A stretch of 16,484 nucleotides of DNA from Actinomycetota bacterium (GTDB lineage Bacteria > Actinomycetota > Thermoleophilia > Solirubrobacterales > Solirubrobacteraceae). Location of the stretch: the NCBI GenBank assembly GCA_005888335.1, contig VAWY01000185.1, forward strand, positions 1 to 16,484, read 5' to 3'. This document shows, in pieces, positions 1-6,910 of the stretch (position 1 is the stretch's first letter; every line of letters starts with the position of its first letter). The translations under genes and the position numbers were made by a program. The notes beneath the pieces were generated by a model that was not told where the DNA came from, made no database searches, and saw only the letters and a list, made by a program, of their open reading frames with translations.

Positions 1-259
1 CGGCGAACGTCGCGCCGGTGCGCAGCATCCCGGGCAATGTGCCGCGGCGCGCCTTGTCGAGCACGTCGCGCAGCCAGGCCTCGGCAGTCCGCTTGGTCAG
101 GTAGCCATGCGGCGGCCGGCCGCGCTCGGTCCACGCCGGCCCGATCTTGCGCTGGACCTGGCGGCCGTCGGGGAGGCGGTACTTCGCGTACCAGACCGGC
201 CCGCCGTTGCGGTCCACCGGGAAAACATGGCCCGTCGGCGCCCGAGCCGGCACGAACAT
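1..259 (-). CDS. Site-specific integrase (tyrosine recombinase type), N-terminal part, truncated by window edge
   Basis: The 86 visible codons start at ATG 259 and run off the left edge. The product reads like the N-terminal DNA-binding region of a phage or ICE integrase: a short beta-rich start (VWYAKYRLPDGRQVQRKIG, about residues 22-40), then a linker rich in Arg and Gly, then a helix (TKRTAEAWLRDVLDKARRG, about residues 61-79). The order 'arm-binding beta sheet, then helix leading to a SAM-like core-binding domain' is typical of actinobacterial integrases. The catalytic domain (R-H-R-Y residues) lies outside the window, so activity cannot be judged. The gene begins about 100 bases downstream of tRNA-Lys and points away from it, the standard position for an integrase of a tRNA-inserted element. 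The ATG is the first strong start; the frame stays open upstream, so a slightly longer product is possible. No clear Shine-Dalgarno sequence is seen. Confidence 0.72.
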   Translation of the reverse strand, partial: MFVPARAPTGHVFPVDRNGGPVWYAKYRLPDGRQVQRKIGPAWTERGRPPHGYLTKRTAEAWLRDVLDKARRGTLPGMLRTGATFA

Positions 260-279
260 GGCCGGATGGTACGCCGATC

Positions 280-298
280 TGGGGACATATTGGGGACA
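280..298. repeat. Direct repeat TGGGGACA x2, 11-bp period
   Basis: TGGGGACA occurs at 280-287 and again at 291-298, separated by TAT, giving a period of 11 bp, close to one helical turn. It sits between the integrase start and the tRNA-Lys terminator. Phased short repeats here could be arm-type integrase/excisionase binding sites or an operator for the integrase gene. Function is inference; the repeat is directly visible. Confidence 0.55.
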
Positions 299-331
299 CG
301 TAGCGCCAACGCGCCAGGACGCCGCAATAGA

Positions 332-355
332 AAAGCCCTGGCTATGCAGGGCTTT
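332..355 (-). terminator. Rho-independent terminator downstream of tRNA-Lys
   Basis: A perfect 9-bp inverted repeat, AAAGCCCTG (332-340) and CAGGGCTTT (347-355), encloses a 6-base loop. On the minus strand the stem is followed by a short T-rich run (CTTTTCT). It lies 8 bases past the tRNA discriminator base, so it probably ends the tRNA-Lys transcript and perhaps the tat operon that runs into it. Confidence 0.75.
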
Positions 356-362
356 CGTTGAG

Positions 363-435
<73 letters not shown>

Positions 436-449
436 AGGGCCCGGCCAGT

Positions 450-1127
450 CTAGCCCGACGTGGTCGTCGGCTGGACGGCCTGTTGCTTGGCCGACTTCAG
501 CTGGTCGCGCAGGGTCGAGCGCTGGTCCTTCGGGGCCAGCTCGACCGCCTTGCCGGCCGCGAGGTCGCCCTTGCGGGTCTGGCCCGCCTGGTAGGCGAGG
601 ATGGCCAGGGTCGAGTACAGGCCGGTGCTCGGTGGTCGCGCGTCGACGACGATCTCCTGGGCGGCGACCGCCTTTTCCGGACGGCTGAGGCCGGTCGGGC
701 TGAAGGCCTGGACCATGAGGCTGGCCAGGTCCGGGTTCGGCTTGGGCGGGTCGAGCGCCAGGTAGCGATCCCACGCGTGCTCGACCTTGACCAGCGCGCG
801 GCGGCCCTTGGCGGTGAAGCTGCCCGTGTTCTGGTCGTAGTTGTCGCCCAGCCCGGCGACCTGGTACTGCGCGCGGGCGAGCTCGGCCCAGGCCACGGCG
901 TTGCGCGGCTGGGCGTGGACGCGCTTCTCGGCGCGCTGGACGTTCTTCTCCAGCGCGTTGGTCCCGCCGCCGCCGCCCCCGTTGCTCTTGAACGCGTCCA
1001 GCAGCCCGCCGCTGGTGGCGCCACCGATGCCGAAGAGGATGAGGCCGCCCCCCATGAGGATGGCAAGCCCCAGGTAGATGATCTGGATCGTGCGGCGCCG
1101 GCCGCGGGCTCGAGTATCGAAGAGCAT
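450..1127 (-). CDS. Membrane-anchored TPR-like protein downstream of tatC
   Basis: 225 residues. A basic N-terminus (RARGRRR) precedes one membrane segment at about residues 17-36, then a glycine-rich linker (residues 49-55). The rest is an alpha-helical domain (about 57-215) with TPR-like helices, for example the NAVAWAELARAQYQVAG stretch and the later YSTLAILAYQAGQ and GDLAAGKAVELAP segments. The orientation is probably N-terminus inside with the helical domain outside. The start ATG follows the tatC stop with no gap (TAGATG), and no Shine-Dalgarno sequence is visible, so translation is probably coupled to tatC. Biochemical function is unknown. The position suggests a scaffold or assembly factor working with the Tat translocase or with cell-envelope proteins, but that is inference only. 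The C-terminus is a short polar tail rich in Gln and Thr. Confidence 0.82.
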   Translation of the reverse strand: MLFDTRARGRRRTIQIIYLGLAILMGGGLILFGIGGATSGGLLDAFKSNGGGGGGTNALEKNVQRAEKRVHAQPRNAVAWAELARAQYQVAGLGDNYDQNTGSFTAKGRRALVKVEHAWDRYLALDPPKPNPDLASLMVQAFSPTGLSRPEKAVAAQEIVVDARPPSTGLYSTLAILAYQAGQTRKGDLAAGKAVELAPKDQRSTLRDQLKSAKQQAVQPTTTSG

Positions 1128-2114
1128 CTAGGAGGAGACGGTCAAATCCTCGGACGCCGCGGCGGGCTCACGCGGGCGCACGAGGACAGCGGACAGCAGG
1201 ATACCCACCTCATACAGCAGATAGAGCATGAGGCTCTCGATGATCATCGAGACGGGATCTGTACCGGGCAGCGGCGTGGCGACGACGAAGCAGATCACGA
1301 ACGCGTAGCGGCGGTTGCGGCGCAGCTGCTGGACGCTGAGCACGCCGGTGCGGGTCAGCGCGAGGATCCCCACCGGCACCTGGAAGACGATCCCCATGGC
1401 GACGAGCGTCAGGGCCGCGAAGCGGTAGTAGTCGCGGCCCTGGATGAGGATGTTGAAGTTGTCGGCGTTGAAGTTCTGCAGGAAGCGCACGGCCGCGGGC
1501 AGCACCAGGAAGTAGCCGAAGGCGACGCCGATCAGGAAGAGCCCCGGGATCATCATCAGCAGCGGCAGGGCGATCCGCCGCTCCTCGGGGCTGAAGGCGG
1601 GCAGCACGAACGCATAGGCCTGCCAGAGCAGGAACGGCATGGCGAGCAGGATCGCGAAGTAGAGGCTGACGATGAGCGTGTTGGTGAACGGCTCGCCGAT
1701 GCCGAGCGTGACCGGGCGGTTGCCGGTGATCTTCGGCAGCTGGGCGCGCTGGGCCTGGAGCGCCGCCCGCTGGCGGACGAGCAGGGCCCGCGTCGCCCGC
1801 GGCAGGCCCGAGTCCGGTCTGGCCAGCAGGGCCAGCGTCGTGTCGAGCCGCTCGGAGAACCCGCGCACGCCGTCCTCGACCTTCTTGATCTGGCCGAGCG
1901 GCCCGCGCCCCTTGTCGACGTTCTTCTGGGTCTCGTGCTCGAGGGGTCGGTTGACGACGTCGAGCAGGGTGCCGTTGAAGGCGAAGCACACGCTGAACGC
2001 CGCCACGAGGGCGACGAACGCGACGATCAGGCGCGAGCGGAGCTCGTCGAGGTGCTCGACCAGACTGAGCCGGTCCTCGTGCCTGACCGGCCTGCGCAGC
2101 GCCGCGGACGCCAT
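1128..2114 (-). CDS. tatC: Sec-independent protein translocase subunit TatC (long P1 loop)
   Basis: 328 residues. TatC is the six-helix receptor that binds twin-arginine signal peptides and, with TatA, exports folded proteins. Family marks are the cytoplasmic N-terminal HLDELRSRL (21-29), TM1 at about 30-47, QAYAFVLPAFSPEERR (165-180) before TM3 and ATPLPGTDPVS (279-289) before TM5. The end, LYEVGILLSAVLV, is also typical. TatC proteins are usually about 240-270 residues; here the first extracytoplasmic loop between TM1 and TM2 is longer by about 65 residues (roughly 65-134) and rich in Arg, Gln, Leu and Ala, probably a helical or coiled-coil insert. The gene lies 8 bases downstream of tatA and is followed without a gap by the TPR gene. 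An obvious client in the window is the Rieske protein (7714-8397). Confidence 0.96.
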   Translation of the reverse strand: MASAALRRPVRHEDRLSLVEHLDELRSRLIVAFVALVAAFSVCFAFNGTLLDVVNRPLEHETQKNVDKGRGPLGQIKKVEDGVRGFSERLDTTLALLARPDSGLPRATRALLVRQRAALQAQRAQLPKITGNRPVTLGIGEPFTNTLIVSLYFAILLAMPFLLWQAYAFVLPAFSPEERRIALPLLMMIPGLFLIGVAFGYFLVLPAAVRFLQNFNADNFNILIQGRDYYRFAALTLVAMGIVFQVPVGILALTRTGVLSVQQLRRNRRYAFVICFVVATPLPGTDPVSMIIESLMLYLLYEVGILLSAVLVRPREPAAASEDLTVSS

Positions 2115-2122
2115 GACGGGTC

Positions 2123-2374
2123 CTACGAGCTCTGCGGGTCCTTCGCCGCGGGCTGCGCCGCGGAGGCCTCCTGGGAGCCCTCGGCGGCGACGATCTGCGG
2201 CCGCGGCTGCCCGTCGTCCTCGTCGTCATCGTCGCTCTTGCCGGTGATCCCCTCCTTGAACTCGCGCATCCCGCTGCCGAGCTGCTTGCCCAGACCGGGC
2301 AGCCGCTTCGGGCCGAAGATGATCAGCACGATCACGAGGACGATGCCCAGTTCGAGCGGTCCGATGGGTCCCAT
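2123..2374 (-). CDS. tatA: Sec-independent protein translocase subunit TatA
   Basis: 83 residues. TatA oligomerises to form the passage element of the twin-arginine translocase. The sequence shows the single N-terminal membrane helix (about 5-20) starting MGPIGPLELGIVL, the hinge FGPKRLPGLG (20-29), then the amphipathic helix (KQLGSGMREFKEGI). The tail is acidic and then Ala/Gln/Pro-rich (DDDDEDD at about 48-54), as usual for TatA. The residue before the hinge region is not the Glu typical of TatB, and no tatB is present, so this is probably a minimal TatA-TatC system in which TatA does both jobs. It is the first gene of the minus-strand operon tatA-tatC-TPR. A TACTGT hexamer lies 7 bases before the ATG and no Shine-Dalgarno sequence is seen, which suggests a leaderless mRNA. 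Confidence 0.95.
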   Translation of the reverse strand: MGPIGPLELGIVLVIVLIIFGPKRLPGLGKQLGSGMREFKEGITGKSDDDDEDDGQPRPQIVAAEGSQEASAAQPAAKDPQSS

Positions 2375-2455
2375 CTCGCCAACAGTAGCGCTCGATCCGC
2401 GTTTTCGGCCGAACTGACCATAAAGGTCGGGGGGTCATCGTCCGATACGTGGGTC
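2375..2455. promoter_or_regulatory. Divergent promoter region between tatA and the zinc-ribbon gene
   Basis: This 81-bp gap separates two divergent starts. On the minus strand the hexamer TACTGT (plus coordinates 2382-2387) fits the TAnnnT form of a -10 element and ends 7 bases before the tatA ATG, as expected for a leaderless transcript. On the plus strand GATACG (2444-2449) lies 6 bases before the GTG at 2456, a weaker -10 candidate. No TTGACA-like -35 is seen at a standard distance on either strand. Confidence 0.45.
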
Positions 2456-2884
2456 GTGAGCCTCAAGCCGGATCACCGTCACTACACCCGCCGGGTCGTC
2501 CTGCCCTCGGGCAAGGTCATCGAGGTCGTCTACTTCGAGGAGCAGCGGGCCGCCCACACGCGCCTGCCCGCCTCGCTGCACGACGACAAGGACCGCGACC
2601 TGCACCTGTGCGGGAGCTGCGGCGCCGACCTCGTCTATCCGGTGGAGTGGGAGGAGTACGGCGCGACCCACTGGTCGGTCACGCTGCGCTGCCCCAACTG
2701 CGAGTGGATCGGGACCGGCGTCTACGAGCAGAGCCTCGTCGAGCGCTTCGACGAGGAGCTCGATCGCGGCACCGAGGCGCTCGTGCGTGACCTCAAGCGG
2801 CTCATGCACGCGAACATGGAGGAGGAGATCGATCGCTTCATCTCCGCCCTCCGCGACGACCAGATCCTGCCCGAAGACTTCTAG
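2456..2884 (+). CDS. Zinc-ribbon protein of unknown function
   Basis: 142 residues from GTG 2456, the first start after the divergent promoter region. Two CxxC pairs, CGSC (about residues 52-55) and CPNC (about 80-83), about 24 residues apart, form a treble-clef or zinc-ribbon fold. They flank a short beta-rich segment (LVYPVEWEEYGATHWSVTLR). The N-terminus is basic (HRHYTRRVVLPSGKVIEVVYFEEQR) and the C-terminus is a long, mostly acidic helical region (from about residue 92, including EELDRGTEALVRDLKRLM and EEEIDRFISALRDDQILPEDF). No membrane segment or signal peptide is present. Zinc ribbons of this shape often bind nucleic acid or protein partners, but no specific role can be given. The gene is divergent from tatA and lies 59 bases before the acyl-CoA ligase reading frame on the same strand. 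Confidence 0.85.
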   Translation: MSLKPDHRHYTRRVVLPSGKVIEVVYFEEQRAAHTRLPASLHDDKDRDLHLCGSCGADLVYPVEWEEYGATHWSVTLRCPNCEWIGTGVYEQSLVERFDEELDRGTEALVRDLKRLMHANMEEEIDRFISALRDDQILPEDF

Positions 2885-2943
2885 GCGCGGCCCTCCGCGA
2901 CGCCGCGTTGCTCGGCGGACGCTGCGGGGAATCCCGAAATGGG

Positions 2944-4376
2944 ATGCAGCTCTTCCCGCGCCTCAGCGAGCCCGATGACGCCCCGGCGCTGCGCGTCGGC
3001 GACGCGGAGCTGAGCTACCGCGAGCTCGCCGCGGCGGCGGCGGGCTTCGCCGAACGCGTGGGCCAGGCGCGCCGCGTCGCGATCTGGGCGACGCCCAGCG
3101 TGGAGACCTGCGTCGGCGTGCTCGGCGCTCTCGCCGCCGGTGCTGCGGTCGTGCCGATCAACGCGGGCGCCGGGGCACGCGAGCTCGAGCACATCCTCGG
3201 CGACAGCGAGCCAGGGCTCGTCGTCGCGCCTGCAGGCGCCGAGCTCCCCGCGGCACTCGAGCGCCTGCCGCGCGCCGAGCTGGACACGGGACCGCCGGGC
3301 GCCCGGCTGCCCGACGCGCTCGGCGACGAGGACCCGGCGTTTGTTCTCTACACCTCGGGGACGACCGGGCCGCCCAAGGGCGCCGTCATCCCGCGGCGGG
3401 CGGTCGTCTCCAACCTCGATGCCCTCACCGAGGTGTGGGCGTGGACCGCCGACGATCGGCTCGCCCACGCACTGCCGCTCTTCCACGTCCATGGGCTGGT
3501 GCTCGGCGTCCTGGGGCCCCTGCGCCCGCGGCGGGTGCGTCGAGCACGTGGGGCGCTTCTCACCGGGTGCGATAGCCGGCGCGCTGGGGCGCGGGGCGAC
3601 GATGGTCTTCGGCGTGCCGACGATGTACCACCGCATCGCCCGCGAGGCCGGCGAGGACGCGTCGCTGGCGCGGGCGTTTCGGCGGTGTGCGAGTGCTCGT
3701 CTCGGGCTCCGCGGCGCTGCCCGCGGTCCTGCACGAGCGCATCGAGGAGCTGACCGGCCAGCGCATCGTCGAGCGCTATGGCATGACCGAGACGCTCATG
3801 AACGTCGCGGTGCGGGTGGACGAGCCACGCGATCCGGGGTACGTGGGCAGGCCGCTGCCCGGCGTGGAGGTCCGCCTGGTCGATGACGACCGCGCGCCGC
3901 TGGACGTCGACGACGACGAGACGATCGGCGAGCTCGTCGTGCGGGGGCCCAACCTCTTTCTCGAGTACCTCAACCGCCCCGACGCGACGGCCGAGGCGCT
4001 GCGCGACGGCTGGTTCTTCACCGGCGACCTCGCCACACGCCGGTCGGACGGCTACGTCCGCATCGTCGGGCGGCGCGCGACCGACCTGATCAAGAGCGGC
4101 GGCTACAAGATCGGCGCGGGCGAGATCGAGACCGCCCTGCTTGAGCACCCCGCGGTGGCCGAGGTCGCCGTGGCCGGCCGGCCCGACCCCGACCTCGGCG
4201 AGCGCGTCGCGGCCTGGGTCGTCCGCGAGCCGGGGGCCGACGCCTCGGCCGACGAGCTCTCGCGGCACGTCGCCGAGCTCCTCGCGTCCCACAAGCGCCC
4301 GCGAGAGGTCCACTTCGTCGACGAGCTGCCCCGCAACGCGATGGGCAAGGTGGTCAAGCAGCGGCTGGCTGGCTAG
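2944..4376 (+). pseudogene. fadD36: FadD36-like acyl-CoA ligase (malonyl-CoA-synthetase-like), two frameshifts
   Basis: An AMP-forming acyl-CoA ligase of the ANL superfamily, activating a carboxylic acid with ATP and joining it to CoA. The parts most resemble mycobacterial FadD36 and MatB-like enzymes. Reading starts at ATG 2944 in frame 1: SYRELAAAAAGFAERV, then P-loop YTSGTTGPPKG (about 136-146) and HVHGLVLGVLGPLR. It continues in frame 2 (GGCVEHVGRFSPGAIAGALG to MVFGVPTMYHRIAREAGED), then frame 3 (VLVSGSAALPAVL, VERYGMTETLMN, TGDLATR, LIKSGGYKIGAGEIETALL, and the C-terminal catalytic-lysine motif RNAMGKVVKQ). The first break is in CCC at 3525-3527 and the second at about 3681-3689. Removing one base at each restores a continuous protein of about 476 residues with all motifs intact, close to the FadD36 length as I recall it. 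It may be a recent pseudogene or a sequence error. A TTG at 2908 is an alternative, weaker start. Confidence 0.85.
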
Positions 4377-4405
4377 CTCTTGCTCCAGGACTACCCACCG
4401 CGCGC

Positions 4406-4422
4406 GCGGCGATCCACGCCGC
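4406..4422. terminator. GC hairpin between convergent stops
   Basis: GCGGCG (4406-4411) and CGCCGC (4417-4422) form a perfect 6-bp stem with a 5-base loop. It falls between the convergent stop codons of the acyl-CoA ligase (ends 4376) and the polyprenyl synthase (ends 4423). No T run follows on either strand, so it would be a weak or factor-dependent bidirectional 3' end. Confidence 0.35.
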
Positions 4423-5373
4423 CTACGCGTAGCGGTCGACGACCCCGTCGGCCACGAGCTCCAGCGCCCGGTCGGCGCGCGGCAGCGCGGCCTTCGCCTC
4501 GGCGACCATCTCGAGCGCCCGCGCTCGGACATCCTCGAGCGCTCCGGTCGCCGCGATGCGGTCACTGACGGCCGCGGCCCGCTCGGGCGTCGTGACGGCG
4601 CGCGGGTGGGGCAGGCCGGGGTCGCGCTCGCGGGCAAGGATGAACGGCAGCGTGACCGTGCCGTCGAGCAGGTCGGTCCCGCGCGGCTTGCCGGTGCGCT
4701 CCGGCGGCCCGGAGACGTCGAGGACGTCGTCGAGCAGCTGGAAGGCGAGCCCGATCCGCCGGCCGAACGCGCCGAGCTCGCGGGCCGGGCCGCCCGCCTC
4801 GAGCGCGCCCAACTCGCAGGCGGCCTCGAAGAGCCGCGCGGTCTTGAGCTCGCAGCGGCGCAGGTAGCGCTCGACGGTGACGTCGGCGCGCCAGGCGTCC
4901 TCGCGCTGGAGCAGCTCGCCGGCAGCCAGCGCCGAGCTCGCCTCCGACAGCACCCGCACCTCGTCGATCCGCCCGTTGCGCACGAGCTCGGCGAACGCGC
5001 GGGAGAAGAGGAGGTCGCCGACGGCCACCGCCATGTCGCGTCCTGCGGCTGCCACGACGGTCGGCCGGCCGCGGCGCAGTGCCGAGGCGTCGAGGACGTC
5101 GTCGTGGACGAGCGTCGCCGAGTGCACGAGCTCGACCGCGGCCGCCGCGCGGATCAGGCCCTCGTCGTCGGCGGGCCCGTTCTCGCCCGCCGCGAGGAAG
5201 ACGAGCATCGGGCGCAGCCGCTTGCCGCCCGCGGCGATCGTCGTGCGCGCGTGCTCGGCGAGCGCGCCGTCGGCCCACGCCGCGGCGGCGGCCAGGCGCA
5301 CCTCGACCCGCGCCATCCGGTCGGCCAGCGCCGGGCCGGCTGCGCCGAGGACGGCGTCGACCTGGACGCTCAA
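4423..5373 (-). CDS. Polyprenyl diphosphate synthase (trans, long-chain; menaquinone tail)
   Basis: 316 residues. It condenses isopentenyl diphosphate units onto an allylic diphosphate to make the long prenyl tail. Family motifs in order: GGKRLRP (49-55), first aspartate-rich motif DDVLD (91-95, in LVHDDVLDASALRRGRPT), GD at 119-120, LKT (176-178), second aspartate-rich motif QLLDDVLD (212-219), and TGKPRGTDLLDG (227-238), which holds the usual basic and Asp residues. The length matches the family. The TTG start at 5373 overlaps the menG stop (TTGA), so it is probably translationally coupled, and this coupling decides the start. Following menG directly, as in the Bacillus hepS-menG-hepT cluster, it most likely supplies the heptaprenyl/octaprenyl chain of menaquinone. 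The chain length cannot be read with certainty from the sequence. It is the last gene of the long minus-strand run. Confidence 0.93.
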   Translation of the reverse strand: MSVQVDAVLGAAGPALADRMARVEVRLAAAAAWADGALAEHARTTIAAGGKRLRPMLVFLAAGENGPADDEGLIRAAAAVELVHSATLVHDDVLDASALRRGRPTVVAAAGRDMAVAVGDLLFSRAFAELVRNGRIDEVRVLSEASSALAAGELLQREDAWRADVTVERYLRRCELKTARLFEAACELGALEAGGPARELGAFGRRIGLAFQLLDDVLDVSGPPERTGKPRGTDLLDGTVTLPFILARERDPGLPHPRAVTTPERAAAVSDRIAATGALEDVRARALEMVAEAKAALPRADRALELVADGVVDRYA

Positions 5374-6098
5374 GCGCCACCACCCTGCGAAGCAGCGATC
5401 GACCGAAGGTCGCCCACCTCGCCGACGTGCAACGCGATGATCCCGCCCGCGGTGATGACCCAGCGCAGGCGCTCGAGCCCGGCGCGCTCCATCGTCGCGG
5501 CCAGCTCGGGCGGCCCCGGGAAGCGCCGGACGCTCGAGGGCAGGTACGAGTAGGCCTGCGACTCGCCGGCCAGGCGGCCCAGCGCCGGCACCACGTGATC
5601 GAACCAGACGCGGTAGAAGGCCGACAGCGGCGGGCGCGTCGGCGTCGTGATCTCGAGGATCACCACCCGCCCGCCCGGGCGGACCACGCGCGCCATCTCC
5701 GCCAGCCCCCGCTCGAGGTCCGAGAAATTGCGCGCGCCGAACCCCACCGTCGCCGCGTCGAACTCGTCGTCGGCGTAGGGCAGCGCGAGCGCGTTGGCGT
5801 GCTCCCAGCGCAGGCCGGGCGCCTTGGCCCTCGCCCGCTCGAGCATCTCGTCGGAGAAGTCGGTCCCGACGACCGCGCAGCCGCGGCGCGCCAGCTCGAT
5901 GGCCAGATCGCCCGTCCCGGTCGCCACGTCGAGGACGCGCGAGCCCGGACCGACCGCGGCGAGGTCGGCGGCCCGCGCGCGCCAGCGGTGGTGCAGCCCG
6001 GCGGTCATCACCGAGTTCAGGAGGTCGTAGAACCCGGCGATGCGATCGAACATCGCCCGGACCTGGCCCTCTTCGAGGACCCCCGGGGTGCCTGACAT
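5370..6098 (-). CDS. menG: Demethylmenaquinone C-methyltransferase MenG (UbiE family)
   Basis: 242 residues from ATG 6098. It transfers a methyl group from S-adenosylmethionine to demethylmenaquinone, the last step of menaquinone synthesis. Visible marks: MFDRIAGFYDLLN (16-28), SAM-binding motif I VLDVATGTGDLAIELA (55-70), the acidic ribose-contact region GTDFSDEML (78-86), YADDEFDAATVGFGARNF (108-125), and VVRPGGRVVILEITTP (138-153), followed by the typical YRVWFDHVVPALG. The length is normal for the family. The same reading frame stays open far upstream, but the N-terminus matches the family only from this ATG. The stop overlaps the TTG of the polyprenyl synthase. A 24-codon potential reading frame ends across its ATG. 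With qcrABC upstream it links menaquinone maturation to the complex that oxidises menaquinol. Confidence 0.95.
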   Translation of the reverse strand: MSGTPGVLEEGQVRAMFDRIAGFYDLLNSVMTAGLHHRWRARAADLAAVGPGSRVLDVATGTGDLAIELARRGCAVVGTDFSDEMLERARAKAPGLRWEHANALALPYADDEFDAATVGFGARNFSDLERGLAEMARVVRPGGRVVILEITTPTRPPLSAFYRVWFDHVVPALGRLAGESQAYSYLPSSVRRFPGPPELAATMERAGLERLRWVITAGGIIALHVGEVGDLRSIAASQGGGA

Positions 6099-6172
6099 CA
6101 GATGGTCGGGCGCGCGGCCCGCGTGGTCGCGAGACGGCCGGTCGCGGCCGCGCGGGTCGTGGGTCCGGCCAT
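6098..6172 (-). CDS. Possible 24-codon leader ORF coupled to menG
   Basis: In the 77-base gap between qcrC and menG, an ATG 3 bases after the qcrC stop opens 24 codons (MAGPTTRAAATGRLATTRAA then RPTI). The TGA overlaps the menG ATG as TGATG. It could keep ribosomes moving from qcrC to menG. In GC-rich DNA such a short open frame easily arises by chance, and the peptide shows no motif. Confidence 0.2.
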   Translation of the reverse strand: MAGPTTRAAATGRLATTRAARPTI

Positions 6173-6175
6173 CAA

Positions 6176-6910
6176 TTACCGCAGCGAGCCGAGGAAGTCG
6201 ACCAGCGCGTTGAACTTGTCCGGCGGCAGGTTCTTGAACGACGGCATCGGCGCGGTCGGGTTGATGAGCGTCCGCGCGATCCCCTCCTTGGGCAGGCGCG
6301 AGGCGATCTTCTCCAGCGGCGGCCCCGGCCCGTCGTTGCCGCTCTCGCCGAACTTGTGGCAGGCCAGGCAGCCCGACTGCGCGGCGACCTGCTTGCCCGC
6401 GTTGAACTGCGCGACCGCCACCGACCCCTGCTGCACCACGTTCTGCGGCGGCGGGATGTCGATCGCCGTCGTCGAGCCCGCGCTGGCGCCCAGGTAGGTC
6501 AGGTAGGCCATCGCGCCGATCGTCAGGATGCCGGCGGTCGTCGCGATCGGCCGCCGCTCGGGCCGCCGCTCCGGCCCGCGGTCGTAGAACGGCAGCAGCA
6601 GGAGGAGGATCAGGCAGATCGTCGGAATGCCGATCGTCGCCAGCGGCACCAGCGACGGCGGCTTGACGACGCGCAGCAGCTCGAAGAGGAAGAAGAAGTA
6701 CCACTCGGGCCGCGGGACGTAGGTCGTCGTCGTCGGGTCGGCCTTGGGCCCGAGCTCGGCGCCGAGGACGATCGACAGGGTGATGATGACCGCCATGACG
6801 ATGCACGCCATGCCGGCGTCCTTGGCCACCGCGTACGGGAAGAACGGCTTCCCCTGCGACTTGAGGATCGCGTACTCGCGGAGGTACTGCTCCCTTTCCG
6901 CCTTGTTCAT
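6176..6910 (-). CDS. qcrC: Menaquinol:cytochrome c reductase, subunit IV-cytochrome c fusion (QcrC-like)
   Basis: 244 residues. This subunit carries the C-terminal half of a split cytochrome b fused to a c-type cytochrome domain, as in the Bacillus menaquinol:cytochrome c reductase. There are membrane segments at about 32-50, 88-108 and 122-142. The Qo-site motif PEWY (68-71) lies in the first loop. A linker with PPPQ leads to the haem c domain with CLACH (181-185, CxxCH) and the likely axial ligand Met222 in APMPSF. There is no signal peptide; the membrane segments place the haem domain outside. The ATG follows the qcrB stop with no gap, implying tight coupling. Electrons from the Rieske centre would pass to this haem c and on to a downstream oxidase or soluble cytochrome, neither of which is in the window. 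Confidence 0.94.
   Translation of the reverse strand: MNKAEREQYLREYAILKSQGKPFFPYAVAKDAGMACIVMAVIITLSIVLGAELGPKADPTTTTYVPRPEWYFFFLFELLRVVKPPSLVPLATIGIPTICLILLLLLPFYDRGPERRPERRPIATTAGILTIGAMAYLTYLGASAGSTTAIDIPPPQNVVQQGSVAVAQFNAGKQVAAQSGCLACHKFGESGNDGPGPPLEKIASRLPKEGIARTLINPTAPMPSFKNLPPDKFNALVDFLGSLR

Noticed and set aside
483..2417. 644-codon open frame on the plus strand
   Set aside because: It lies antisense to the TPR, tatC and tatA genes, its product is Arg/Glu/Asp/Gln-rich without any domain, and the minus-strand proteins match known families.
3521..3690. Programmed frameshifting in the acyl-CoA ligase
   Set aside because: No slippery heptamer, stimulatory stop codon context or known precedent in this family was seen, and two successive shifts would be needed.
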